Assembly: GCA_030695565.1 (NCBI GenBank)
Contig: JAUYRZ010000098.1
Location: 40,690-104,689 of the forward strand
From: Archangium sp.
GTDB taxonomy: Bacteria > Myxococcota > Myxococcia > Myxococcales > Myxococcaceae
Length of the DNA: 64,000 nucleotides
Direction of reading: 5' to 3'
Part shown: one piece after another, positions 25,995 to 33,577 of the stretch
Layout: each line of letters begins with the position of its first letter
How positions within the stretch are numbered: position 1 is the stretch's first letter
Program-made: the position numbers and the translations under genes
Notes under the pieces: model-generated
What the model was told of the DNA's origin: nothing
The model's database searches: none
What the model saw: only the letters and a program-made list of their open reading frames with translations

Positions 25995-28222
25995 AGGCCC
26001 ACGCCGAAGAGCGAGGTGCGCTTGCCGCGCGCCTTGCTGTCGAAGGCCTGGATGATCCAGCCGCGCCCTTCGGCAGCGAAGCTCTCGACCACGAAAGTGC
26101 CCGGGCCGACGCCCTCGGCCGCCCAGCTCGGCGTCTCGAAGGGGCTCATCGTCGACTCCTCCTCGTGCTCGCCTATCTTGGTGCAGTTGCTCCGGTAGAC
26201 GACCTGGCCCTCAGGGGTGATGCGATCGACGATGTTCGTCTCCACGCACTTGTAGTCGGGCACCTTGAACTTCTCGGTGCGGAAGACGAGCTTCACCAGC
26301 GCGCCTTTCTTCTCGACCTCCTTCACCACGCCTCCCCCGAGCGTCCCGTTGGGGTTCATCGAGTTCGAGTGGCCGAAGACGCTCCCCGGCAGCTCGGCGG
26401 CGTCGACCGGTGAGCGCTCAGGAGGCCGCACCTCGGCCGGCGTCTCGGAGCTGCCTTCACGTTTCCCCGGCTGAAAGCCGCGCCCACCGCCACCACCTGC
26501 GAGCTGGTTGAAGGCGTCGAAATAGCCCTGGTACGCCGCGCCCATCGGCCCGCGCACCGGCGGCGAACGCTCGGCGTAGTACGTGAAGATGGGCTCGAGC
26601 CCCGGCACGTCGCGGTCCTTCCGCGCGCAGAGCGCGACGGCGTACGCGAGCATCGGGTTCAGCTTCACGTCCTCGAGTGACGGCTTCACCTGGCCCTTGA
26701 GCTCGGCCTTCACCTGGGGCCACAGCTTCTCGGCGCAGCCCTTGAGATCGCCCTGCGCTTCCAGCGAGAGCATCGTCTCGAGCAGCGGCTTCTCTTGCGC
26801 GGCGCGGGCAGCGAAGGCCTTCACCGCGGCCGCGGGCGCGTCGAACGCCACCTTTTGCAGGCCCGATACCCTGCTCGTGAGCGCCTTGAGCGTGGCGACC
26901 CAGCCGTCGAGCCGGGCCTTGCCGCCGAAGTAGCTGACGATGGCCTGCTGCTGCCCCCACGGGCCGAGCCTGAGCGCGTCGAGCTGCTGCTCGAACTGCG
27001 CCGCGTCGAACACGAGCGCGGCGTTGAGCAGCGCCACGTCTGAGGCCTGGCTGAGCTGGTACGACGCGTTGCCGCCGGTCGACTCCTGCTCGAGCACGCG
27101 CTGCACCACCATCGAGGTGGCGAGCTGCGAGGTGAGGCCGCCGGGCACGTCGATGTCGCGCAGCTCCATCCTGTTCTCGTCAGAGAGGCGGTTGCCGCAG
27201 CCGACGGCCATGCGTTCGAGCGCCCGGTTGCCCCGGACCTCGGCGGTACCTTCCGTGCGGGGCGCGAGCTCAGTCGTGCACAGCGCCTGCTTCGCCTTCT
27301 TGAGCGCGTCGTCGTCGAGCTTCTGCACGAGGGCAGCCGTCTTGATCAGCCGCTCGTTCATCGCCGCCGACAGCCCCAGCGCGTTGCTGACCTTCTGCCG
27401 CCACGCCGCCACCACCTGCTGCCGGACGTCCCAGTCGGGGTCGAGACAGGAGAAGAGGATGGCCTCGGTGGGGTTGCCGTTCCATTCCTTCGGGATGGCC
27501 GCCGTGTAGTTGTCGAGGTTCTTGCCCATCGCCTCGAGCACGCCGTCGCACCAGGTCGGCTTCATGGGGGTGATGGCCTGCACGCCGGCTGCGGGCGCGA
27601 CGGGGGCGGGCGCCTCGATGTTCTTGCGCAGCTTGCCCACCTTCGCATCACCGACGCCGCTCTCGACCTTCGCGAACAGGGCGTCGCGGCGGGTCTGCGC
27701 GCTCGTCTTCGTCTCGCCGTCGAGCTTCGCGATCAGGTCGTCGAGCTCCTTCTTCGACTTCTCGATGTTCTTCGGGTCGACGTTGAGCAGGTTCTTCTTC
27801 TCGGGGTTGAAGTCCTTCTCGGCGCGCTCGAGCTTCTTGTCGAACTCCTCCGAGAGCTTGCCTGCCTCCGCGCCGCCGACGGCCTGCTTCGCGCTCGCGA
27901 CCGCCGCGTCGCGACGGATCTTGAGCTCGGCTGCGCCCGCGGCGTCCAGCGCGGCCAGGGCGTCGAGCTCCTTGTCGAGGTCGGCGACGTCCTTGTCGAG
28001 CTCAGCGCCCTTGCGGGCGAGGCCCTTCTTCGAGGGGTCGTATTCCTTGGTGAAGGCCTCGAGCTTCTTCTCGGCCTTTTGCTTCGCTCTCTCCGCGTCC
28101 GTGAGCTTGGCGCCCAGGACGGCGGCGGTGATGACCGCCGGCGAGAACGCGCTCGCCACCAGTGGCGCCAGCGCGAGGAAGAGAACGACACCAAACCACG
28201 GCCCGTGTGTTGTCTGCTTCAA
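25991..28222 (-). CDS. Large secreted/periplasmic protein, hypothetical
   Basis: A protein of about 743 residues starting at TTG 28222, which is preceded by CAGGGGG and gives a signal peptide (MKQTTHGPWFGVVLFLALAP, then LVASA). The next 200 residues are Lys/Ala/Glu-rich and coiled-coil-like. From about 220 the protein is helical, with cysteines spread out (WCDGVLE, SCLDPDWD, LCTTEL, GCGNRL). Residues 545-600 are Gly/Pro/Glu-rich, and the end is a beta-rich domain (VVKEVEKKGALVKLVFRTEK). No known family. A longer frame upstream to 28645 exists but lacks a signal and is not favoured. Confidence 0.65.
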   Translation of the reverse strand: MKQTTHGPWFGVVLFLALAPLVASAFSPAVITAAVLGAKLTDAERAKQKAEKKLEAFTKEYDPSKKGLARKGAELDKDVADLDKELDALAALDAAGAAELKIRRDAAVASAKQAVGGAEAGKLSEEFDKKLERAEKDFNPEKKNLLNVDPKNIEKSKKELDDLIAKLDGETKTSAQTRRDALFAKVESGVGDAKVGKLRKNIEAPAPVAPAAGVQAITPMKPTWCDGVLEAMGKNLDNYTAAIPKEWNGNPTEAILFSCLDPDWDVRQQVVAAWRQKVSNALGLSAAMNERLIKTAALVQKLDDDALKKAKQALCTTELAPRTEGTAEVRGNRALERMAVGCGNRLSDENRMELRDIDVPGGLTSQLATSMVVQRVLEQESTGGNASYQLSQASDVALLNAALVFDAAQFEQQLDALRLGPWGQQQAIVSYFGGKARLDGWVATLKALTSRVSGLQKVAFDAPAAAVKAFAARAAQEKPLLETMLSLEAQGDLKGCAEKLWPQVKAELKGQVKPSLEDVKLNPMLAYAVALCARKDRDVPGLEPIFTYYAERSPPVRGPMGAAYQGYFDAFNQLAGGGGGRGFQPGKREGSSETPAEVRPPERSPVDAAELPGSVFGHSNSMNPNGTLGGGVVKEVEKKGALVKLVFRTEKFKVPDYKCVETNIVDRITPEGQVVYRSNCTKIGEHEEESTMSPFETPSWAAEGVGPGTFVVESFAAEGRGWIIQAFDSKARGKRTSLFGVGL

Positions 28223-28577
28223 GCGTGCCCCCTGGGAGATGATCTGCCGCGCTGATTGCAGCGAGGATCCAATCTGGATCTTCGACGACGATACCAGCGC
28301 TTCGCACGCGCTGACGAAATCGTTCCACAGAGCTGGCCCAGCTTCACCAGCGGACCTTCGGCTGCGCTGCCCCAGTGGCGGCCGCCGCACCATCAGAAGC
28401 CTCCACTCCACCCGCAAGCAGGCCGAGGCGCGCGAGGCGAAACTCGGCGTCGCGCTCCCCTCCCGAGTCCTGCCTCCCGCCACGGCTCCACCGCAGTTGC
28501 CCCTCGCGATGTGACGGACGCCGCCCGCTTCACACCGACCACCGCCGTCGCGCCACAGCTGCGCCCGGCCACCTTCG
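28223..28577. other. Non-coding or decayed stretch
   Basis: About 355 bases upstream of the large secreted protein gene. Open frames exist on both strands, but none has a convincing start, ribosome site or recognisable sequence. It must hold the promoter of the gene at 25991-28222. I see no repeat or RNA structure here. Confidence 0.4.
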
Positions 28578-28992
28578 TCACCGGCTGACGTCCCCCCGAA
28601 ACGGCTCCGCTCGGCCCGTCCTGCTGCATTTCTCGACGCCCCCACTTCGACCTCCCCTCCGGCTGCCGCTCTCGGTTTTCCGGGTTGTTCTTCTTGTTCT
28701 TCGGACTCGGGCGTCTCCGATCAGGGCAGCGCCACTCCGCTCTTGATCTCCGGTGTGCGCAACGCGGTGCAGCTCACCTGCGGCCTTCGCCTGCGCGATG
28801 ACCGCAGATTTCACGGTGCCTGCGGTGTTGGTGTCGTTCTCGAACGAGAAGCTGTGGGTCTTGAAGACGAAGTTGAAGCCGCCGACGCGGGTGCTGCCGT
28901 CGTCGGTACTGCTGCCGCCCTCGCCCATGACGGGGCCGACTTCGGCACGCAGAAAGAAGGATGAGGGCAATTGCCGAAAGGGAGTTGTTCAT
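28578..28992 (-). pseudogene. Lipoprotein gene remnant (frameshifted)
   Basis: ATG 28992 opens a lipoprotein signal (MNNSLSAIALILLSAC). Directly after the lipobox Cys the frame is lost. A different frame, shifted by one base, continues with EVGPVMGEGGSSTDDGSTRV and GGFNFVFKTHSFSFENDTNT, a plausible mature N-terminus. This second frame ends in an Arg-rich tail that looks non-native (RVRRTRRTTRKTESGS). So there is a frameshift after residue 16 and probably a truncated 3' end. No family recognised. Confidence 0.5.
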
Positions 28993-29025
28993 CGGAGCTG
29001 CCCAACAGGGCTCAACTGCCACAGC

Positions 29026-29676
29026 CCTGGGGTGCGTGGTGTTGTGGGGTCGGTTGCGTCGCCCAGAGCGAACAGGCCTCTCGGCGTCGGGCTTCCAGTG
29101 CTCGAGGGCCCGAAGCGTCGACTCTTTTAGAAAACGAGAATCTTCGGCCGGGTCGCTTCGGGGGCGCGAGGCGAGTACTGGCGCGGGTTGCGCGGTCGGG
29201 AGGCGAGGTACCCGGACGGGAAAGGGGCGCCGATAGCTCTGAAAGAGAGTTCACGAGGAGTTCTCTTTTAGAGTGATTCGTAGGCTCAACGCGCGTGCAG
29301 GCACCCTGAATCACGGAGTTGGAGCGCACACCAGTTCTCTCAAAGAGAAGTCTGCCGACGCGGTTCTCTTTTAGAGCGACGACGGGGACGCAGGTATGTG
29401 ATTGCGTGGTGTTGCTCAGCGAATTGCGGCCTCTTTGACTCTGAAAGAGAGTCGCTCTTTCAGAGCTATCGGCGCCCCTTTTCTGTCCGGGTACCTCGCC
29501 TCCCGCGCGCGCAACCTCAGCAAATACATCCACGAGACTGGCGCACGCGCGCACCTTCCGGATTCTCGTTTTCTAAAAGAGTCGACGCTTCGGGCCCTCA
29601 AGCACTGGAAGCCCGACGCCGAGAGGCCTGTTCGCGCTGGGCAACACCACCAGCCCCATAGACACCACGCCCTCCA
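29026..29676. repeat. 650-bp inverted-repeat element with CTCTTTTAGAG motifs, non-coding
   Basis: The outer arms, 29061-29143 and 29561-29642, are almost perfect complements over about 82 bases (GCCCAGAGCGAACAGGCCTC pairs with GAGGCCTGTTCGCGCTGGGC). A second pair, 29198-29249 and 29455-29504, is complementary over about 50 bases. Weaker pairing extends to 29026 and 29676. The centre holds several copies of a short motif (CTCTGAAAGAGAG, GTTCTCTTTTAGAG at 29260 and 29363, TCTCTCAAAGAGAA). There is no transposase and no protein with a start. Base composition of the centre is more AT-rich than its surroundings. Likely a non-autonomous mobile element or a regulatory hairpin. Confidence 0.85.
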
Positions 29677-29723
29677 AGAGCAGCCTGATCAGCAATGTCA
29701 TACCCACCTGATACCTCTTCACC

Positions 29724-30425
29724 ATGATCAACAGAACCGCACGCGTCATCCTCGGCCTGTTACGCCAATCTCCAGAATCCATCTGGAGCCTCAAGGCCAC
29801 CCTGCGCCGCAAGCTCGCGCACCTCTGGACTGAGTCCGACGGCCAGCTCTACCCAGCGGTCAAATCGCTCCTCGCTGTAAACCTGATCAGCGCAGGTCCA
29901 CCCGAGAACCGTCGAGAGCGCACTCCACTCAGAATCACCGAGGCAGGCCTGCGCGTCCTCCGTGGGTGGCTCCGCGAAAACCCCAAGCCCGATACGCCTC
30001 GCGACGAGCTCGCCCTGCGGATCTCCTTGCTCACAGAGGCCGCCGACGCCGACACCTTCCGCCATCTCGACGAGGAGCTGCAGCGCAGTCTCCACATCGC
30101 CGACCTCGAGCGTGCGCTGCTCGGTGCTCCGGGCCGCCACATGCTGATGGTGTCTTCCTTCGCGGCGCACTGGCTCGCGCGCCGATGGGTCATCCTTCAC
30201 CACGACGCCCGCGCTGCCTGGTGCCGTGAGGTGATCACTCACCTCCGCGAGATCGCTCATCCCGACCTCAATCCACTCATGAACGATCCCCCGCCAAAAC
30301 GAAGTGAGCCGGACGCCGCCGAGATGGAGGCCATCCTCGCGCTCGCTCGGCGCGGAGAGCTTCCTGCTGACTGGGACGCCCGCTTCCGCGACGACAGCGC
30401 GGTCAGCCCTTCCACCGGGTCATAG
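29724..30425 (+). CDS. PadR-family transcriptional regulator
   Basis: A 233-residue protein. Residues 1-80 are the PadR winged helix: VILGLLRQSPESIWSLKATL, WTESDGQLYPAVKSLLAVNL and RTPLRITEAGLRVLRGW. The C-terminal part is the helical dimerisation region of the Vir type (LRISLLTEAADADTFRHLDE). It should bind operator DNA as a dimer and respond to a small molecule. It starts 48 bases after the end of the 650-bp inverted-repeat element, whose palindromic CTCTTTTAGAG motifs could be its own operators; this is a guess. Confidence 0.85.
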   Translation: MINRTARVILGLLRQSPESIWSLKATLRRKLAHLWTESDGQLYPAVKSLLAVNLISAGPPENRRERTPLRITEAGLRVLRGWLRENPKPDTPRDELALRISLLTEAADADTFRHLDEELQRSLHIADLERALLGAPGRHMLMVSSFAAHWLARRWVILHHDARAAWCREVITHLREIAHPDLNPLMNDPPPKRSEPDAAEMEAILALARRGELPADWDARFRDDSAVSPSTGS

Positions 30426-30582
30426 CGCGCCGAAGCGATGCGGAATCGCCGGGTGGCGCGCTGACTCAGAGCGGCTTGACGACGGGGAGCGTGAACTGCG
30501 TCAACGTGCGAATCGGCAGGTCGCCGAACGCTGAGGTCGGCATCGCGGTGAGGGAACGGTCGCGCTACCGTGACCGGTCACG

Positions 30583-30745
30583 GTGCGCTGCGTGTCGATG
30601 CTGCTGCTCTTCACTGCCTGTGCAAAACCACCCGAGCCGGCGGCCCGGGCCCCCGTGCGCCAGTTGGTGATGCCGCTGCTCGAGGCGAGCGACGACGACA
30701 TGTTCGGTTGTCAAAGCGCCGCCGACTGCGTCGGTCGAGCCACCG
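30583..30745 (+). pseudogene. Truncated lipoprotein gene
   Basis: GTG 30583 (or ATG 30598) opens a lipoprotein N-terminus (MLLLFTACAKPPEPAARAPV) with a lipobox FTAC, then PLLEASDDDMFGCQSAADCV, a typical mature start. Near 30745 the sequence turns, without a break, into the minus-strand anti-sigma fragment, so the rest of the gene is missing. It looks like a deletion or rearrangement junction. Only the first 50-55 residues survive. Confidence 0.5.
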
Positions 30746-30754
30746 CGCCGAATT

Positions 30755-31160
30755 CCCGCCGAAGCGGGTGCAGGCATCGCAGCCGGCCAGGTGGGTTTCA
30801 ATCTTCACCCGCGCCTCGGCCGACAGCTCTCCATCGACGTAGTCGGAGAGCTGCGCCTGTAGTCCGAGCGTCTCAAGAGACACCTCATCGACCGGCTGGT
30901 GCCGGGCTGCCGGCGCCCGTTTCGACATCAACCAGCGGGACCGCGCGATGGACATCAACCAGCCGCGCAGCACCTTCGCCCCGCCACGAGTCCGCGTGCT
31001 GCAGTGCGGTGACGAAGGTCTCCTGCGTGAGATCCTCCGCCAGCGAAGCGTCGTGCGTGAGCCGCGTGAGGAGCCGCAACACCGCCGGCCGGTGCGCCCA
31101 CGACTTCCGGCGCCGACGGGTTCTCCCCAGCGGCGCCTGCCTTCACCTCGCCGTGGCCCA
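30755..31160 (-). pseudogene. ECF sigma factor and zinc anti-sigma remnant, fused
   Basis: Read on the minus strand, one frame holds an ECF sigma region 2 start (LRLLTRLTHDASLAEDLTQE, then TFVTALQHADSWRG). After one frameshift comes KVLRGWLMSIARSRWLMSKR (region 2.4-like). It then runs, with no region 4, into an anti-sigma zinc-finger module (LSDYVDGELSAEARVKIETH, then LAGCDACTRF). The sigma gene has thus lost its promoter-binding C-terminus and the anti-sigma gene its start. A third frame upstream (MEHRLGHGEVKAG) may be the original N-terminus. Clearly a decayed sigma/anti-sigma pair. Confidence 0.65.
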
Positions 31161-31223
31161 GACGGTGCTCCATGGGTCAGGCTCTTACCTGCTCCACGCC
31201 ACCTGTGGGCCGCTCAGAATCAA

Positions 31224-31266
31224 CTCCGTCTCCCCCAAGGGGGAAAGGGTCGGGGAGAGGGGAAGC
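31224..31266. repeat. REP-like G/C palindromic repeat
   Basis: CCGTCTCCCCCAAGGGGGAA followed by AGGGTCGGGGAGAGGGG. Family copy between the sigma-factor remnant and the repeat lipoprotein. Confidence 0.65.
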
Positions 31267-31403
31267 CGTCGCCGGCAAGGTGTCGGCACACCCACCGCCC
31301 TCCGCGCCAAGTGCGCTTGATCTCACGCCCGCCCGCTTGGCCGCGCGCGTGCAGGGCGACCCGCCCTATGCGGACTCGCGAAGACAACCAGGGGATGTAC
31401 GAG

Positions 31404-32795
31404 ATGACGCTGTTGGCTGCCGCGCTGCTAAGCGCCTGCGCGCCGGGGCAAGCCGGGCAAGCCGGGCCTGCCGGGAAAGACGGGAGCTCCTGCAGCATCG
31501 AAGAGGTCGGCGGCGTCAAGACGCTGACGTGCTCCGACGGCTCGACCTTCGTGCTGGCCAACGGGAGCGACGGCCAGAGCGCAACCCTCACCGCCGAGCC
31601 GGCTGGGCCCAACTGTGCCCACGGTGGCGTCAGAGCGCAGGTCGGCGCAGGCGCGCCCAGCTTCGTGTGTCACGGGGCCGACGGCGCCGACGGCCAGAGC
31701 GCGGTCGTCACCACGGAGGCTGCTGGCTCGAACTGCGCGCGAGGCGGCGTCAAGGTGCAGGTCGGGGCGAGCGCGCCCACCTACGTGTGCGATGGGGCCG
31801 ACGGTCAGAGCGCGAGCATCACCGCGGAGGCCGCTGGGCCCAACTGTGCCGAAGGCGGCGTCAAGGTGCAGGTCGGCTCCGGCGCCCCGGCCTACGTCTG
31901 CACTGGCGCCGCGGGCAGCGACGGGCAGAGCGCGAGCGTAGCGGCCGAGCCCGCTGGCGCCAACTGTGCGGCCGGCGGCGTGAAGATCCAGGTCGGCACC
32001 GGCGCCATCGCCTACGTCTGCGACGGTGCCGCGGGCGCGAGCGCGGCAATCTCGGTCGAAGGGCCCGGCGCCGACTGCCCCTTCGGCGGGGTGAAGCTTC
32101 AGGTCGGCGCAGGCGCGCCAACCTTCGCCTGCAACGGCGCCAACGGGAGCAACGCGCTCATCGCCTCCACGGCCGTGACGGGCGACACCCAGACCATCAC
32201 CTTCGATGGGGCCGACACCATCGCCGGCGGCATCAGGACGATGCGGGCCTTTCAGATCTACGAGACCGCGGCGCTCGAGGTCGTCTCGCCGACGTCTCCC
32301 GCAGCGATGTACGTCGGCGGCGCTGGCTCGAACGCGGCCACCAACTATTGCCGGCCGAACGACAACACCATCGCCCACTACGTGGTGCGCACTGCCGACG
32401 GCTCGGAGGCACGCTGGACCAGCCTCAAGCTGGGCGACGACGGCAACTGGCCCACCGCGTACATTGACTTCATGGCCTACAAGAACGGCGCTCAGACGGG
32501 GACCGAGCGCCGCATGGGTGACGTGCCGTGGGGCTACCCGCTCACGCTGACGCCCTACAGCTTTGCCGACCCCGCCTTCGGCGACGCCGACGCCATCGTC
32601 ATCGCGCCGCGGCAGGCCGACGGTCTCACCGGCACCCCCATCGGGCTGGATGACATCGTGGTCTCCACCGGCTGCGTGAACGGCGGCTACGAGTACCGCT
32701 TCGGCGTGGACGACGGCGCCGGTGGCGGCACTGCCGGCAACGGCGTGCTCGAAGCCGGCGAAGAGCGCGGCCGCAACACCATCTGCAAGCCCTGA
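31404..32795 (+). CDS. Lipoprotein with DUF7151-like repeats
   Basis: A protein of about 463 residues with a lipobox LSAC. ATG 31404 is favoured because AGGGG ends 9 bases upstream; ATG 31395 and ATG 31368 are alternatives. A short collagen-like stretch (GQAGQAGPAGKDG) follows the Cys. Residues 40-255 hold six repeats of 35-45 residues of the type GQSAxxxxEPAGxNCAxGGVKVQVGxGAPxYVCDGADG, each with two cysteines. The rest is a beta-sandwich-like domain (TQTITFDGADTIAGGI, EARWTSLKLGDDGNW). Likely a surface-exposed stalk-plus-head protein. Confidence 0.8.
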   Translation: MTLLAAALLSACAPGQAGQAGPAGKDGSSCSIEEVGGVKTLTCSDGSTFVLANGSDGQSATLTAEPAGPNCAHGGVRAQVGAGAPSFVCHGADGADGQSAVVTTEAAGSNCARGGVKVQVGASAPTYVCDGADGQSASITAEAAGPNCAEGGVKVQVGSGAPAYVCTGAAGSDGQSASVAAEPAGANCAAGGVKIQVGTGAIAYVCDGAAGASAAISVEGPGADCPFGGVKLQVGAGAPTFACNGANGSNALIASTAVTGDTQTITFDGADTIAGGIRTMRAFQIYETAALEVVSPTSPAAMYVGGAGSNAATNYCRPNDNTIAHYVVRTADGSEARWTSLKLGDDGNWPTAYIDFMAYKNGAQTGTERRMGDVPWGYPLTLTPYSFADPAFGDADAIVIAPRQADGLTGTPIGLDDIVVSTGCVNGGYEYRFGVDDGAGGGTAGNGVLEAGEERGRNTICKP

Positions 32796-32902
32796 CCTCG
32801 CACCCGAAGACAGCCCAGGGGCCTCTCGACTCCGCTCGAGACGAACGGAGTCCAAAATGAAGACCGAAACTTCCGGCTCCTGACCTCGATTCTCCGGCCT
32901 GA

Positions 32903-33454
32903 TCAGGGCGTCGGGTCAGCGCAACCGCCGCACAGGCCGTTGGTGCACACGCCCGAGTTGCACTCGCCCCCGCTCTGACAGCTCGCGCCGAGGCCCTTCC
33001 TGAGGGCGCACACGCCGGCGCTGGTGCTGGTGGCCGTGCAGTAGAGGTCCACGCTGAACCCGCACTGGAAGCCGAAGTAGCTGCATGACTCGCCCAGCGT
33101 GTGAATGCGGCTGCAGCTCCCTGTGCTCGCGCCCGTGGGAATGTCGCAGATGAGGTTGGGCAGGCACTCACCGCTACCCTGGGTGGTGCACGTGGCGCCG
33201 ATGTCGCCAGACACCACGCACACGTTGGCCGGGCCGCACTGGGAGCCGAAGCTGCACGGTCGCGTCGAGTCGCAAGGGGCCATCGCGCAGTCCGGGCTCG
33301 AGCCGCAGCTGTTGAAGGCGGCCGCAGTGTCTTCGCAGATCGTCCGGTTCGAGTAGGTGCCGCAGCGCACCGCCGCATCGCAAAGGCCGGGCACATAGGT
33401 GTTCGTGCACCACCTCTCCCACGAGCCGCTGTTGCCCCGGCCGCCGCCCGTCAT
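32903..33454 (-). CDS. Cysteine-rich protein, probably 5'-truncated
   Basis: A 183-residue open frame with 24 cysteines in repeating modules (SFGSQCGPANVCVVSGDIGA, ECLPNLICD, CNSGVCTNGLCGGC). It begins MTGGGRGNSG, the kind of linker that normally follows a lipoprotein signal in this genome, but no signal or in-frame start lies upstream; a stop occurs 51 bases before. A different frame just upstream reads DADPPDGVTSPDNCG, suggesting a frameshift and loss of the true N-terminus. Probably a damaged lipoprotein gene. Confidence 0.55.
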   Translation of the reverse strand: MTGGGRGNSGSWERWCTNTYVPGLCDAAVRCGTYSNRTICEDTAAAFNSCGSSPDCAMAPCDSTRPCSFGSQCGPANVCVVSGDIGATCTTQGSGECLPNLICDIPTGASTGSCSRIHTLGESCSYFGFQCGFSVDLYCTATSTSAGVCALRKGLGASCQSGGECNSGVCTNGLCGGCADPTP

Positions 33455-33577
33455 TCCACACCACAGTTGTCCGGCGAAGTCACACCATCGGGCGGATCTG
33501 CGTCACAGCGACGTTCCGATTCCCTGATCAGTCTGATGGGCAGTCTTGCAGGTGCGTCGAGAACGGGACTGGTGTGA

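Noticed and set aside
25991..28645. Long form of the large secreted protein from 28645
   Set aside because: The additional 140 residues are Arg/Ser/Gly-rich without a signal; the TTG at 28222 gives a proper signal peptide and ribosome site.
29012..29661. Small open frames with LPVLEGPKRRLF and similar sequence
   Set aside because: They translate the arms of the 650-bp palindrome and mirror each other; not coding.
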